Assembly: GCA_900455085.1 (NCBI GenBank)
Contig: UGTZ01000001.1
Location: 3,626,501-3,690,500, forward strand
DNA length: 64,000 nt
Reading direction: 5' to 3'
Source: Providencia rettgeri
GTDB taxonomy: Bacteria > Pseudomonadota > Gammaproteobacteria > Enterobacterales > Enterobacteriaceae
In this document: positions 36,081 through 45,882 of the stretch, piece by piece
How positions within the stretch are numbered: position 1 is the stretch's first letter
Layout: every line of letters starts with the position of its first letter
Program-made: the position numbers and the translations under genes
The notes under the pieces: generated by a model
Databases searched by the model: none
What the model was told of the DNA's origin: nothing
What the model saw: the letters and a program-made list of their open reading frames with translations, nothing else

Positions 36081-37831
36081 ACGAAGGCGAATGGCAAACC
36101 CTCGGCAAAGAATTACTCATGTTCTATGCCCAGCAGCTACCGAAGCACCCTGAATGGCAATTAACTGCGAACAATAACCTGATTAATCAAAGCCGTACCT
36201 TACTTATTCGACAAATTGGTCAACGCAGCGAAAGTGCTACGCTATATCAAGAAGTGTTACTACAAGCGCAGCATCAGTTCCCTGATATGACCTTAGATGA
36301 TATGACGGGCGATACCGATGCCAGCTTTTTATTCACTACCGATGAGTTTGTGTCGGGTATTTTTACTCGCAAAGCGTGGGAAGAAGCGATTGAACCCGCC
36401 ATTAAGAAAGTGGTGGAATCACGTCGCAATGAAATTGATTGGGTATTGAGTGATAGCCAGCATGAACTTAGCCAAGATATTTCGCCTGATGCACTTAAGC
36501 AGCAGCTTACTGAACGTTATTTTGCTGATTTTTCAGATAGCTGGTTAAATTTCTTAAACAGTTTGCAATGGCGTCATACTGAAAGCTTATCCGATACTAT
36601 CGACCAATTATCTTTAATGAGCGATGTCCGCCAATCGCCTGTAATTGCACTAATGAATACCGTGGCTTATCAAGGGAAAACCGGACGTCAACAAGAAAAG
36701 CTCGCCGACTCCTTTATGAACTCCGCGAAAGACCTGCTTAATAAAGAACAGAAACCGGTCATTAGTCAGAAAGCCGATTTTACAGGCCCCCTTGAAGATA
36801 CCTTTGCGCCTATCCTGAATTTTGTCGATCCACAAACCAACACTCAAGCCAGCGATAACCTCAGCTTGCAAGCTTATTTAACCCGCATTACTCGAGTGAG
36901 ATTGAAACTTCAGCAAGTGGTCAATGCACCTGACCCACAAGCCATGTCCCAAGACTTTGCCCAAAGTATTTTAGAAGGCAAAAATGTTGATTTTGCCCAA
37001 ACAAAAGACATGGGAAGCCTGATTGCCGCAAGCTTTGGGCAAGAGTGGCAAAGCTTTGGTGACTCGCTGCTCGTTGAGCCAATGACGCAAGCTTGGCAAC
37101 AATTACTCACGCCAACGGCTCAAGGGATCAATAGTGAGTGGCAAAATGCCATTGTCAATGAGTGGAACAGCGCCTTTGGCGGGCGCTACCCTTTGAAAGA
37201 GACTCAAAGTGACATTTCCTTACCGCTGATGGCGCAATATCTTCGCCCTGATAACGGGCGTATTCAACGTTTCTTAGAAACCCGTCTGCAAGGCGTATTA
37301 CGCAAAGAAGGGAATCACTGGGTACCGAATAGTACGAATGCTCAAGGATTGCGTTTTAATCCTGCGTTTTTAAACGCATTAGATACCCTGACCGAATTAG
37401 GTGACGTCGCCTTCGCTAATGGTGAAGCTCGACTTTATTTCGAAATGCGCCCAGGAACCAGTAAACATGTTATGCAGACGATATTGGTGATCGATAAGCA
37501 AAATCTCACTTACGATAACCAATTCCCTGAATGGCAGCGGTTTGTTTGGCCCGCGGATACGGTCGCGTCAGGGGCATCATTGACTTGGATGACGACATCA
37601 TCAGGCACGCGACTCTATGCTGACCACCGTGGTGTTTGGGGATTAATCCGCTTACTTGAAGCCGCCCATGTTGCTCCTTATGCCGGAAGTACCAGCAGCT
37701 ACACCGTCACATGGACTGCACCGGATGGTAATACCCTCAATTATCAGCTTCGTACCGAGATGGGACAAGGTCCGCTAGCATTATTGAAGCTACGCAACTT
37801 TGTCCTGCCTGAAAAAATCTTTTTGGATTAG
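36077..37831 (+). pseudogene. tssM: T6SS membrane-complex protein TssM/IcmF, C-terminal half
   Basis: The remaining 584 residues of TssM, starting within the stop region of the first half (ATGA). It corresponds to the periplasmic alpha and beta domains that contact TssJ: MNEGEWQTLGKELLMFYAQQLP at the join, LTTDEFVSGIFTRKAWEEAI-type sequence at ~85-110, INSEWQNAIVNEWNSAFGGRYP in the middle, and FVWPADT, WGLIRLLEAAHV and the closing FVLPEKIF. The two halves sum to ~1,125 residues, the usual TssM length. Alone it lacks a signal peptide and would not reach the periplasm. Confidence 0.8.
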
Positions 37832-37851
37832 CTATCGATAGGACATCACCT

Positions 37852-39463
37852 ATGCCTTTATTAACTGCTTTGCGTACAGCCTGCTTTACTGGAAATCCGC
37901 TTGCCGCTAATCAATTAGTGGAGCAACAAGTCGTGTTATGGGAGCGCTGGTTATTACCAATTACGGCTGAAAACCCAGTTGGCGATGATCCCGGCTACGA
38001 CGATGACTTCGAACGCATGAAAGAAGAAGTCAACAAGCTCTCAGGCTCAGATACTGAGCTGATCTGCGCTCTTGCCGAAAATTTGTTAACTAACGTATGT
38101 AAAGACGTACGTGTCATAACCTACTACATTTGGGCGCGCTTACATCGCGAAGGCGAAACAGGCTTAGCCGATGGGCTAGGGTTACTGGTTGGATTACTTC
38201 ACCGTTACCACGACGAGCTATTACCAAATCGTCCAAATAGCCGAAAATCTGCCATTGAATGGTTGGCGGGTCAACGGGTCATCGACAGCTTATCCCTTTA
38301 TCCTGAAGTCGATAGCAATGAATTTGCACGCATCGTGGCACTACTTAGTGCCATTGTGGATGAATTTAGTGCATGGGATGAGCCAAACCGCCCAAATCTT
38401 GCGCCGTTACTGCGTGCATTAGAAAATCGCCTTGCACAATCTGGTGGTGCAGACAGTGTTGTTCCCCAAAATATTAAATCAGCCGAACATACATCCACGA
38501 AACAAACGTCATCTGGCATCAGTCCTATCGCACCGATTCAGTCGGGTCGAGAATTGCTTGACCAAGCCAAGGTACTCGCCAATTACTTACGTAATCAACC
38601 CAACGGCTGGTTATCGGGTCACAGGCTGATGACCTCCGTACGCTGGGATACGCTGCACCAATCCCCTCCACAAAATCAGCATGGATGCACTCGGTTAGCC
38701 CCTCCACGCTCAGATGCCAAAGCCCAACTCAAACGTTTATATCTGCAACAAAATTGGCTCGAACTCACCGAACAAGCGGATAGATTATTTGCAGAAGGCG
38801 TTAACCATTTTTGGCTTGATGTACAGTGGTATTTACACCAAGCATTGAGTAAATCCCCAGCCCCATGGGATGGTTGGGCGGATGTGATTGCTTCTGATTT
38901 AAAACAGTTCTTACTCCGCTTACCGGGTTTAGAACATCTTGCTTGGGAAGATGGCACACCTTTCGCTGATGAAGTCACGTTAGCGTGGATTAAACAGCAT
39001 ATTCTGGAAGACAATATTCAGTCCCTCCATCACATGCCCGTTCAAGGTGCTGATGACGATGATAACAGTTCGATATTCGCATTAGAGCAAGAAGCGTTAA
39101 CCCAAGCTGACACTGAAGGCGTTTGAAACAGCATTGGCTTGGTTAATGTCACGACCGAATATCCAAACATCCCGTCAAAAATGGTTGCTGCAATTAGTGA
39201 TGGCAAGAGTGGCTGAACAATTTTCTCGTCATGATTTGGCACTCAATTTACTTCGCGAATTAGACCGTAGCGCTGAACAGATGCGCCTTGCTGATTGGGA
39301 GCCGCATTCCCTATTTGAAGTGAAAGCTCGCCAGCTGCAACTGTTACGCGGCAAAGCACAGCGTAATACCCCTGATAAAGCTGATTTACATCACCAAATG
39401 TCTGAGTTACTGGCTCAGCTAACACGATTAGACCCTGTGCGAGCGTTAGTGCTCTATCCCTAA
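37852..39463 (+). pseudogene. tssA: T6SS baseplate/cap protein TssA (ImpA N-terminal domain), frameshifted near the end
   Basis: TssA primes baseplate and sheath assembly. The first 424 residues (to TGA 39126) include the ImpA_N region (ENPVGDDPGYDDDFERMKEEVNK, then ITYYIWARLHREGETGLADGL). The frame then breaks at GGCGTTTGA; removing one T at 39122-39124 restores GVETALAWLMSRPNIQTS and continues to TAA 39463 with the expected end (LAQLTRLDPVRALVLYP). The C-terminal domain, which makes the TssA ring, is thus in another frame. An ATG at 39152 could restart only that fragment. Confidence 0.85.
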
Positions 39464-39486
39464 ATTAATCAAAGAGAACCACACTA

Positions 39487-41238
39487 ATGGATGATTTAAC
39501 CCTTCGCTATTATGATGCGGAGATGCGATATCTGCGTGAAGCAGCAAAAGAGTTCGCTCAAGCTCACCCCGAACGTGCGGCATTATTAGATTTAGATAAA
39601 GCGGGCATCCCCGACCCTTTTGTTGAACGATTATTTGAAGGTTTTGCCTTCTCTATGGGGCAATTGCGCCAAAAAATTGATGATGATTTACCGGAATTAA
39701 CGGAAGGTCTCGTTAGCCTCCTTTGGCCTCATTACTTACAAACCATTCCGTCACTGTCTGTGGTTGAGCTCGCACCGGATATTCACGACATGAAACTTTC
39801 ATCCGTGCTCCCCGCTAATTTTGAAGTGCTTTCGCGTCCGGTTGGTCCTAAAAAAACCGTTTGCCGCTATCGAACAACACGAGATTTAACACTCAATCCC
39901 ATTTCATTATCCTCGGTTAATTTAGCCACTGAGCCCGATGGGCGTTCCGTGATCCGCTTACGCTTCGATTGTGCGAAGCTCGCTGATTGGAAACAAACCG
40001 CGCTAGATACCCTCTCCTTTTATCTGGCTGGCGATGTCCCAACGACCTATGCATTGCACTTAGCACTGACTAAGCAAGTGGCTGCTACCTACATTCGCCT
40101 ACCATCATCACCAGACCGAATTCGCTTACCTCTGTGGTTTTCTCCTGGTGGATTTGCCGAGGAAGATCAACTGTGGCCCAAAGGCGACAGTACCTTTAGT
40201 GGCTACCAGTTACTGCTCGAGTATTTTTCTTTTCGTGAAAAGTTTCTCTTCGTCAATTTACAAGGACTTGGAGAAATCAATTTACCTGAAGGGTTAAGTC
40301 ATTTTGAACTGGAAATTGTGCTTGATACGCTTTGGGACAGTGACATTCCGTTAAGCGCTGACAATGTAAAGCTGCACAGTGTTCCCGTCATTAATTTATT
40401 TAATATTGAGGCGGATCCGCTCACTGTTAACGGGTTAGAAAGTGAGTATCTGCTGCGCCCTCGGCGCCTACAAGACGGGCATACCGAAATCTATGCAGTT
40501 GACACAGTTCATGGCACACGCCGCGGTGAACATATTCACTATGTCCCCTTTAGCAGTTTTCGCCATCGCGGCGGTATGTTGCGCCGCAGTGCACCAGAAC
40601 ACTACTACCACACTCGCGTTAAGCGTGGTGTCAGCGGGTTGCATGATACGTGGCTAATTTTGGGCGGAGAACGCGAACAGCCGACCGCCACTCTGGAAAG
40701 TGAAACCTTATCGTTGCAATTAACCGGCACGAACGGGCAACTTCCGCGCAAAGCGCTACAAAGCACTTTGCTGGACAGAACGGAAGAAACCTTGCAGACA
40801 CAACTGCGGGTTCGTAATTTATGTAAACCGACTCTGCCTTGCTACCCTCCCGCTGAAGACAGATTTCATTGGCGCGTACTCAGCCATCTTGGCGCCAGCT
40901 TCCTCAATATGATGGACAACGTAGAGGTATTGCGCGGCACATTAGCGCTCTATGACTGGCGAGAAGATGATTTAAACAGCCGCAAACTCGATGCCATGAT
41001 CCACGTTGAACAGCATCTTATCGAACGCTTCGAAAAAGGCTTTTTACAGCGCGGTATTGCCATCGATATCACCCTTGATAGCAGCGGATTTAACGGTGAA
41101 GGCGACATCCACTTATTTGGTGAAATGCTCAACCGCTTTTTTGCCCTCTATACCGACGTGCATCTTTTTAACCAATTGACTCTCCATATTTTACCAACAG
41201 GAAATAGCCTCACATGGACAGAGAATCATCCTCAGTAA
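39487..41238 (+). CDS. tssF: T6SS baseplate wedge protein TssF
   Basis: A full-length TssF of 583 residues. The start MDDLTLRYYDAEMRYLREAAKEFAQAHPERAALL and DPFVERLFEGFAFSMGQLRQKIDDDLPELTEGLVSLLWPHYL are diagnostic. The C-terminal region keeps FHWRVLSHLGASFLNMMDNVEVLRGTLALYDW and FGEMLNRFFALYTDVHLFNQLTL. With TssG, TssE and TssK it forms the baseplate wedge around VgrG. AGAGAACC precedes ATG 39487. It overlaps tssG by 25 bases. Confidence 0.95.
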   Translation: MDDLTLRYYDAEMRYLREAAKEFAQAHPERAALLDLDKAGIPDPFVERLFEGFAFSMGQLRQKIDDDLPELTEGLVSLLWPHYLQTIPSLSVVELAPDIHDMKLSSVLPANFEVLSRPVGPKKTVCRYRTTRDLTLNPISLSSVNLATEPDGRSVIRLRFDCAKLADWKQTALDTLSFYLAGDVPTTYALHLALTKQVAATYIRLPSSPDRIRLPLWFSPGGFAEEDQLWPKGDSTFSGYQLLLEYFSFREKFLFVNLQGLGEINLPEGLSHFELEIVLDTLWDSDIPLSADNVKLHSVPVINLFNIEADPLTVNGLESEYLLRPRRLQDGHTEIYAVDTVHGTRRGEHIHYVPFSSFRHRGGMLRRSAPEHYYHTRVKRGVSGLHDTWLILGGEREQPTATLESETLSLQLTGTNGQLPRKALQSTLLDRTEETLQTQLRVRNLCKPTLPCYPPAEDRFHWRVLSHLGASFLNMMDNVEVLRGTLALYDWREDDLNSRKLDAMIHVEQHLIERFEKGFLQRGIAIDITLDSSGFNGEGDIHLFGEMLNRFFALYTDVHLFNQLTLHILPTGNSLTWTENHPQ

Positions 41239-42305
41239 ATCAGCTTTTTGATGCGCTAGGGGAGCGTCTACCACGGGTTAACTTCTATCGGTTTTGCCAA
41301 CTAATAGAACAGAGTAATAAACAGCGCCCACCCCTTGGCAGCACCCAAGACCCGAAAACAGATGTTATCCGGTTTCGTCCCCATCGAGGGATGGGTTTTC
41401 CTGTCACCGAAATTAAAGGCATCGACATTGAAGACCGCTACCGAGATAGCAATACGCCCAGTATTCGAACGACCTTTTTAGGGCTATATGGCGTCACTTC
41501 ACCACTACCGACAAGCTATCTCGATGATATCGCTCAACGACGTGAAGGCACCGAATCTCTGACGGATTTTTTAGATATTTTTAATCATCGGCTCACGACA
41601 CAGTTTTACCGTATTTGGCGAAAATACTCCTACCCAGCGACCTTTTCCGCAGGTGGTGAAGATGAAACTTCCCAGTATTTATATGGATTAATTGGCTTAG
41701 GGATCCCCGGCACAGCTCAACATGTACAAGCCCCCTTATCCCGATTTTTAGCGTTATTGGGCACGCTACGTTTTCCGACTCGTACCGCCGAAGGCGTTAT
41801 CTCATTAGTCAAATTACTCGCACCTGATACCCACGTTAAAATCAAACCCCATGATCCAAGGCGCATCGAACAAACGCGCCAAACCGGATTATCCTGCAAA
41901 ACGCCCATCACCTTAATGAATAAACCCATTTTAGGTCAGTATGCGACTGATGTTAATAGCCAAATTTTGATTGTCTTACAAACCAATAACCTTGAGGAAG
42001 CCCGCAACTGGTTACCGGATGGATTGCTGTATCAAGATTTAATGGCGCTGTTGCATGTTTACCTAGGCTCAAAAGTCAATGCCCGTCTTTGTCTCAAATT
42101 ACCCAGAAAATTACTCCCTAACGCAACGTTAAGCACGCAATCTCACCAAGGTGTTCAACTGGGGCGTACCGCCGCGATGGGCGCATTAACCCCTAATACC
42201 CCTCACCGAGAACACATTATTACCTTAAATTTAGGGCGCTATCAGCGATTATCGGCAACATCACACTCTATGCCGCCCTCACATTATGCTAATTATCGAT
42301 TCTAA
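41214..42305 (+). CDS. tssG: T6SS baseplate wedge protein TssG
   Basis: A 363-residue TssG. VNFYRFCQLIEQSN, VIRFRPHRGMGFPVTEIKGI, TTFLGLYGVTSPLPTSYLDDI, the FLDIFNHRLTTQFYRIWRKY motif and LLALLGTLRFPTRTAEGV-type sequence are in the family order. Two TssG copies with one TssF make the wedge core. The start lies inside the end of tssF, which suggests translational coupling. The C-terminal ~30 residues are variable. Confidence 0.94.
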   Translation: MDRESSSVNQLFDALGERLPRVNFYRFCQLIEQSNKQRPPLGSTQDPKTDVIRFRPHRGMGFPVTEIKGIDIEDRYRDSNTPSIRTTFLGLYGVTSPLPTSYLDDIAQRREGTESLTDFLDIFNHRLTTQFYRIWRKYSYPATFSAGGEDETSQYLYGLIGLGIPGTAQHVQAPLSRFLALLGTLRFPTRTAEGVISLVKLLAPDTHVKIKPHDPRRIEQTRQTGLSCKTPITLMNKPILGQYATDVNSQILIVLQTNNLEEARNWLPDGLLYQDLMALLHVYLGSKVNARLCLKLPRKLLPNATLSTQSHQGVQLGRTAAMGALTPNTPHREHIITLNLGRYQRLSATSHSMPPSHYANYRF

Positions 42306-42320
42306 TTCTGGGACTCTCCG

Positions 42321-42860
42321 ATGAAACACATCCCTTTATTGCCATTTTGCGGCAAAACATTGGTGCTTCTGGCAACATTAAACCTCACAGGATGCGGGCT
42401 CACTCAAATGGTCAGCGATGGCACTCGCAATGCAGCAAACGCGATATTTTATAAACAGGTGAAAGTCATCCACCTTGATTTTGTCGCGCGTGAAGCATTA
42501 AACACCGATGATACAGGCGCATCCTTATCCACCATCATTCGCGTCTACCAATTAAAGGACAGTGAAAGCTTTGATGAGAGCGATTACGCTTCTTTATTTG
42601 CAAAAGATAGCCAAGTGCTTAAGCCTTCCATCGTGACACAGAAAGATTTACGCATTCGTCCAGGAGAATCTATTTCGCTTGATATGCCTCTTGAAGAAGG
42701 TGCAGAATTCGTTGCTATCGCTGTAATGTTCCATCATCCCGACCTTATCACTGATGACTGGCGTGTTGTGATCCCCAAAAAACGGTTATTACCGGATGAC
42801 CCTCGCTTGCTCACTCTCGCAGATAACTCCATGACCTTAAAACCACTTGGAGAAAAATAG
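42321..42860 (+). CDS. tssJ: T6SS outer-membrane lipoprotein TssJ
   Basis: A 179-residue lipoprotein. The signal peptide ends in a lipobox LTGC with the acylated Cys at residue 25. The mature part is the TssJ beta-sandwich: VKVIHLDFVAREALN, STIIRVYQLKDSESFDESDYASLF, RIRPGESISLDMPLEEGAEFVAIAVMF. The L1-2/L6-7 loops contact the TssM periplasmic tip. No Asp follows the Cys, so it is sorted to the outer membrane. The tssE start is 1 base after its stop. Confidence 0.93.
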   Translation: MKHIPLLPFCGKTLVLLATLNLTGCGLTQMVSDGTRNAANAIFYKQVKVIHLDFVAREALNTDDTGASLSTIIRVYQLKDSESFDESDYASLFAKDSQVLKPSIVTQKDLRIRPGESISLDMPLEEGAEFVAIAVMFHHPDLITDDWRVVIPKKRLLPDDPRLLTLADNSMTLKPLGEK

Positions 42861-42861
42861 C

Positions 42862-43290
42862 ATGTCCCAACCTTCGTTATATGAAATGTTGACGGGGTAT
42901 TTTGCGGGAGGATTGGATATCGATGCTATCCCTGAACATGATCAAGTGATGGTGTCAGTGATGGACAATATTCGCCGTATTCTTAATGCCAGAGCAGGTA
43001 GCATCGAACACCTTCCCGATTATGGACTACCTGATATGAGTAAAATGATCCAAGGGCTTCCTGGCACCGCTCACAATATGATGACCATTTTATCGGCAAC
43101 ATTGCTCAAGTATGAGCCCCGCATCAAATCGCTCTCTTTAGTGTTGTTACCGCAAAACAGCTTTGGAGCACTCCATTACGCCCTTGAAGTTGAGTTGCAC
43201 GAACAAGGTTTGATTCGTTATGGCACAGAGTTTATGCCAGATGGGCGCATTCTCGTACATCATCTAAAAAAACAATTCGATACGATTTAA
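42862..43290 (+). CDS. tssE: T6SS baseplate protein TssE (gp25-like)
   Basis: A 142-residue gp25/TssE protein. ATG 42862 follows GGAGAAAAATAGC and gives the typical MSQPSLYEMLTGYF start. Core motifs are VMDNIRRILNARAGSIEHLPDYGLPDM, with the EHLPDYG signature, and IKSLSLVLL near the end. TssE seeds sheath polymerisation at the baseplate. The gene is intact. Confidence 0.94.
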   Translation: MSQPSLYEMLTGYFAGGLDIDAIPEHDQVMVSVMDNIRRILNARAGSIEHLPDYGLPDMSKMIQGLPGTAHNMMTILSATLLKYEPRIKSLSLVLLPQNSFGALHYALEVELHEQGLIRYGTEFMPDGRILVHHLKKQFDTI

Positions 43291-43313
43291 ACCGACGATA
43301 GCGTGAGACGACT

Positions 43314-44702
43314 ATGAATCCAGATTTAAATACATTACGCCTTGGTGGCGACCCGAGAACACTCGCTGATTTTGCTGCCTTGAAAGACGAATTAAACAAA
43401 CGCTTTCACCCCGCCCGTCCTGATGTAGACTGGGCGCGTGCCCATGGGCTTTGTTTGTCTTTATTCAACCAAAATGGGGCAGATTTGCAAACTTGCGCAT
43501 GGTTTACTCTGATCCGCCAACATCAAAATGGCATCGCGGGATTAAACGAAGGCTTGTCTTTGCTCCAACATTTACTGAGCCGCCACTGGCAAGGACTTTG
43601 GCCACAACAGACTCACGCTCGCGTCGAAATTCTCGCCACATTGAGCCAACAATTAATGACGGGATTACGTGCTCACGCGCCCGTTTATGCTGACCTTCCA
43701 GCACTTTACCAAACTGAAACCACGCTGAGCCAAATTGGTCAACAGTTGCAAACATTAGAACTCAAGCACCTGACACAGCTAGAGCGCTTACAAAATTTAC
43801 TCGCCTCTCAGGCAAGGCAATTAGAAAGCATTGATGTGCCAGATAGCGGTTTTATCCCATCGACTCCGCTACAACTTCCGAAAACATCACCATCGACATT
43901 TCGGGCACATACCGCAGCAACCCCAATATCCATAAAAGCCAATGCCACGATCAGTGCTCCTCCCTCATCCAAACCGTCTTATCGTAAAGGGCTTTGTATG
44001 GGATTAGCTTGGGGGATTGTTCTCACCGGTGCACTTTGCGCAAGCACCTTATATGTGCTTCATCCACAAATCAATAACCATGTTTTAGCGCAAGCACTGC
44101 CACAATTACCTGAATTTACACCCAATATTGCCTCGATTATTGAGCAACAATTACAACCCAATTCCGCCCAACCGAGTAGTTTTTCGCCCGAAAAACTCAA
44201 TATGATCGATAATTACCTTGTGGAATTGGAATCAGTTTCCCCGATTTGGTCTCAGCAATATGGGCTTAGCATGGTAGGTTACCTCACCAAGCAATATGGT
44301 GAACGGCAAGAAGTCAGCGCATTTAACGATAAATGGCAGCAAAATATGCAAATTAACGCGTTATCTAACGATAAATTGCAGCAATGGTCTGAAGGAATGG
44401 CAGAGTTAAATAATCTCAGTACGCGCTTAGACAGTCTCGATGGTAAACCTCGCAGCTATATCACGGGGTCTGAATTAAAAACCATTATTTTCAATGCCCG
44501 CCAGCATTTCCATCAAAGTGTGCCACTAGAAGAAGAATTACGTCGACTCGAACAACTTCAAGCCAAAGGAACGGTGGCTGAATCCGAATATCAGCGCATT
44601 GACAACCATTTTAAACAGCTACTCAATCGCTATGCATTAATCAAACAAAATAAACCCCAGGATAGCACGAGCGTCCTCGACACTAAAACAACGGATGGCT
44701 AA
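43314..44702 (+). CDS. T6SS VasL/TagA-like protein (ImpA N-terminal plus VasL domain)
   Basis: A 462-residue protein with an ImpA_N-like head (1-130; LRLGGDPRTLADFAALKDELNKRF and HWQGLWPQQTHARVEILATLSQQL), a linker, one membrane segment at ~226-247 (CMGLAWGIVLTGALCASTLYV) and a VasL domain to the end (LVELESVSPIWSQQYGLSMVGYL, FNDKWQQNMQ, SYITGSELKTIIFNAR). Homologues such as TagA stop sheath growth at the far membrane. It is the last recognisable T6SS gene and is separate from TssA at 37.9-39.5 kb. Confidence 0.85.
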   Translation: MNPDLNTLRLGGDPRTLADFAALKDELNKRFHPARPDVDWARAHGLCLSLFNQNGADLQTCAWFTLIRQHQNGIAGLNEGLSLLQHLLSRHWQGLWPQQTHARVEILATLSQQLMTGLRAHAPVYADLPALYQTETTLSQIGQQLQTLELKHLTQLERLQNLLASQARQLESIDVPDSGFIPSTPLQLPKTSPSTFRAHTAATPISIKANATISAPPSSKPSYRKGLCMGLAWGIVLTGALCASTLYVLHPQINNHVLAQALPQLPEFTPNIASIIEQQLQPNSAQPSSFSPEKLNMIDNYLVELESVSPIWSQQYGLSMVGYLTKQYGERQEVSAFNDKWQQNMQINALSNDKLQQWSEGMAELNNLSTRLDSLDGKPRSYITGSELKTIIFNARQHFHQSVPLEEELRRLEQLQAKGTVAESEYQRIDNHFKQLLNRYALIKQNKPQDSTSVLDTKTTDG

Positions 44703-44710
44703 GCTATACA

Positions 44711-45151
44711 TTGAAGCCCTTCAACGCCCTTTCAACACACGTATATTTTCTTATCTTCCCATTAACCACCTTATTGATGTTTGTATTCGTGTTATTGATG
44801 ACGGTCAATAGCACCTATGCGAGTGAAATTGAAACGGTGGGGTGCTATACCTATCAACCGGCTAAAACAAGATTAAACCATAAGGTTAATTCAACTCTTC
44901 ATTTGACCTTCAAATTCAATCATGAACTGGATTTACCGATTTCTTATTGGCAAGAACTCTACGCTTGTGAAGGGGAATATACGTTAAAAGAAACAACAAT
45001 AGATCTGAAAGCATCAATTCTTCATGCTCAGGATTGCAAACTACCGTCGCCTCAATTTATTTTACGTAAAAAGATAAACACCTATTTAATAAAAAGCACT
45101 ACACTAAAAAGTAGTGCATTCTTCCAATTGGAAGAATGCACAAATGCATGA
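44711..45151 (+). CDS. Small exported Cys-containing protein at the T6SS end
   Basis: A 146-residue protein that begins with TTG at 44711, 8 bases after the VasL-type gene. Residues ~10-36 are a strong hydrophobic stretch (VYFLIFPLTTLLMFVFVLLM) followed by TYASE, a plausible signal peptidase site, so the mature product is probably periplasmic. Four Cys residues could form two disulfides. I do not recognise the family. The position suggests either an extra T6SS component or a second immunity-type protein. A+T rises compared with tssE/vasL. Confidence 0.55.
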   Translation: MKPFNALSTHVYFLIFPLTTLLMFVFVLLMTVNSTYASEIETVGCYTYQPAKTRLNHKVNSTLHLTFKFNHELDLPISYWQELYACEGEYTLKETTIDLKASILHAQDCKLPSPQFILRKKINTYLIKSTTLKSSAFFQLEECTNA

Positions 45152-45416
45152 TTTTCACTATAAACATTTAGGGGTTACCCCTCTCATTGAAAATGCCAAG
45201 AGGTAATCTCTTAATACTTTCGAGGGCTGACAGCGTTTAGGTCGTGTGATGATTTGCAGTCAAGAAAACTCAACGCTAAATTACCTGTATTGAATGAAAT
45301 GACTGTGCTGCGAAGAATCGCAATCTCAAGATAGGTGATATCGGCTTAAATCGCCATCTTTAATTAATTGAATGGGTACATAATAAAATGCGCCCATTTA
45401 ATTTGAAGAAAAGAAG
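45152..45416. other. Non-coding junction between T6SS and right backbone
   Basis: No gene is visible in these 265 bases. They mark the change from T6SS genes to CP4-57-like backbone genes; I find no inverted or direct repeat that would define how the T6SS entered. Confidence 0.35.
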
Positions 45417-45632
45417 TTAATAACCGTTATTATTTCCAGTTGAAGCATAATGTAACATTCGATGCCCCTCATTTTCACCATATGTTTTACACACACGCCT
45501 TAACGCTTTCAATGCAGATAATTTTTTGTGCTTCAAAAGTTCTTTTTTACATTCAGCTAACGTTTTTTTAGGGTATTGTTTTAATGCTTCGAGCGTTTGC
45601 TCGTCAAGAGAAAATGAAGCTTGTTGGGTCAT
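45417..45632 (-). CDS. Small charged hypothetical protein
   Basis: A 71-residue Lys-rich protein on the minus strand (start ATG 45632). A predicted helical core (LDEQTLEALKQYPKKTLAECKKELL and LSALKALRRVCKTYG) is all that can be said. The GAGGGATG sequence at the start is a fair ribosome-binding context. It could be a small regulator; no family is recognised. Confidence 0.4.
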   Translation of the reverse strand: MTQQASFSLDEQTLEALKQYPKKTLAECKKELLKHKKLSALKALRRVCKTYGENEGHRMLHYASTGNNNGY

Positions 45633-45882
45633 CCCTCCGACATCTGCTGTTGAGAGTATATTGTGTGTCTTGATAAAGATACCCTTTTGTTTTAGGGTAT
45701 GGATAAATCATGTTAACTATTACCCATCGCGGTCCTAATATATTGAGTTTATAAATAATTTCGTGAAAAACCTTAATAGGGTTTGAATTGAACATTAACC
45801 AATAATCACAATATCATAAGAAATTTCAGATATATATTATCACCTTGAATAACAATTATTTTCTTTTATTTCAAGGAGTAAT

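Noticed and set aside
45604..45795. Leftward 63-residue frame
   Set aside because: Overlaps the better 45417-45632 frame, has no start context and resembles random translation of AT-rich DNA.
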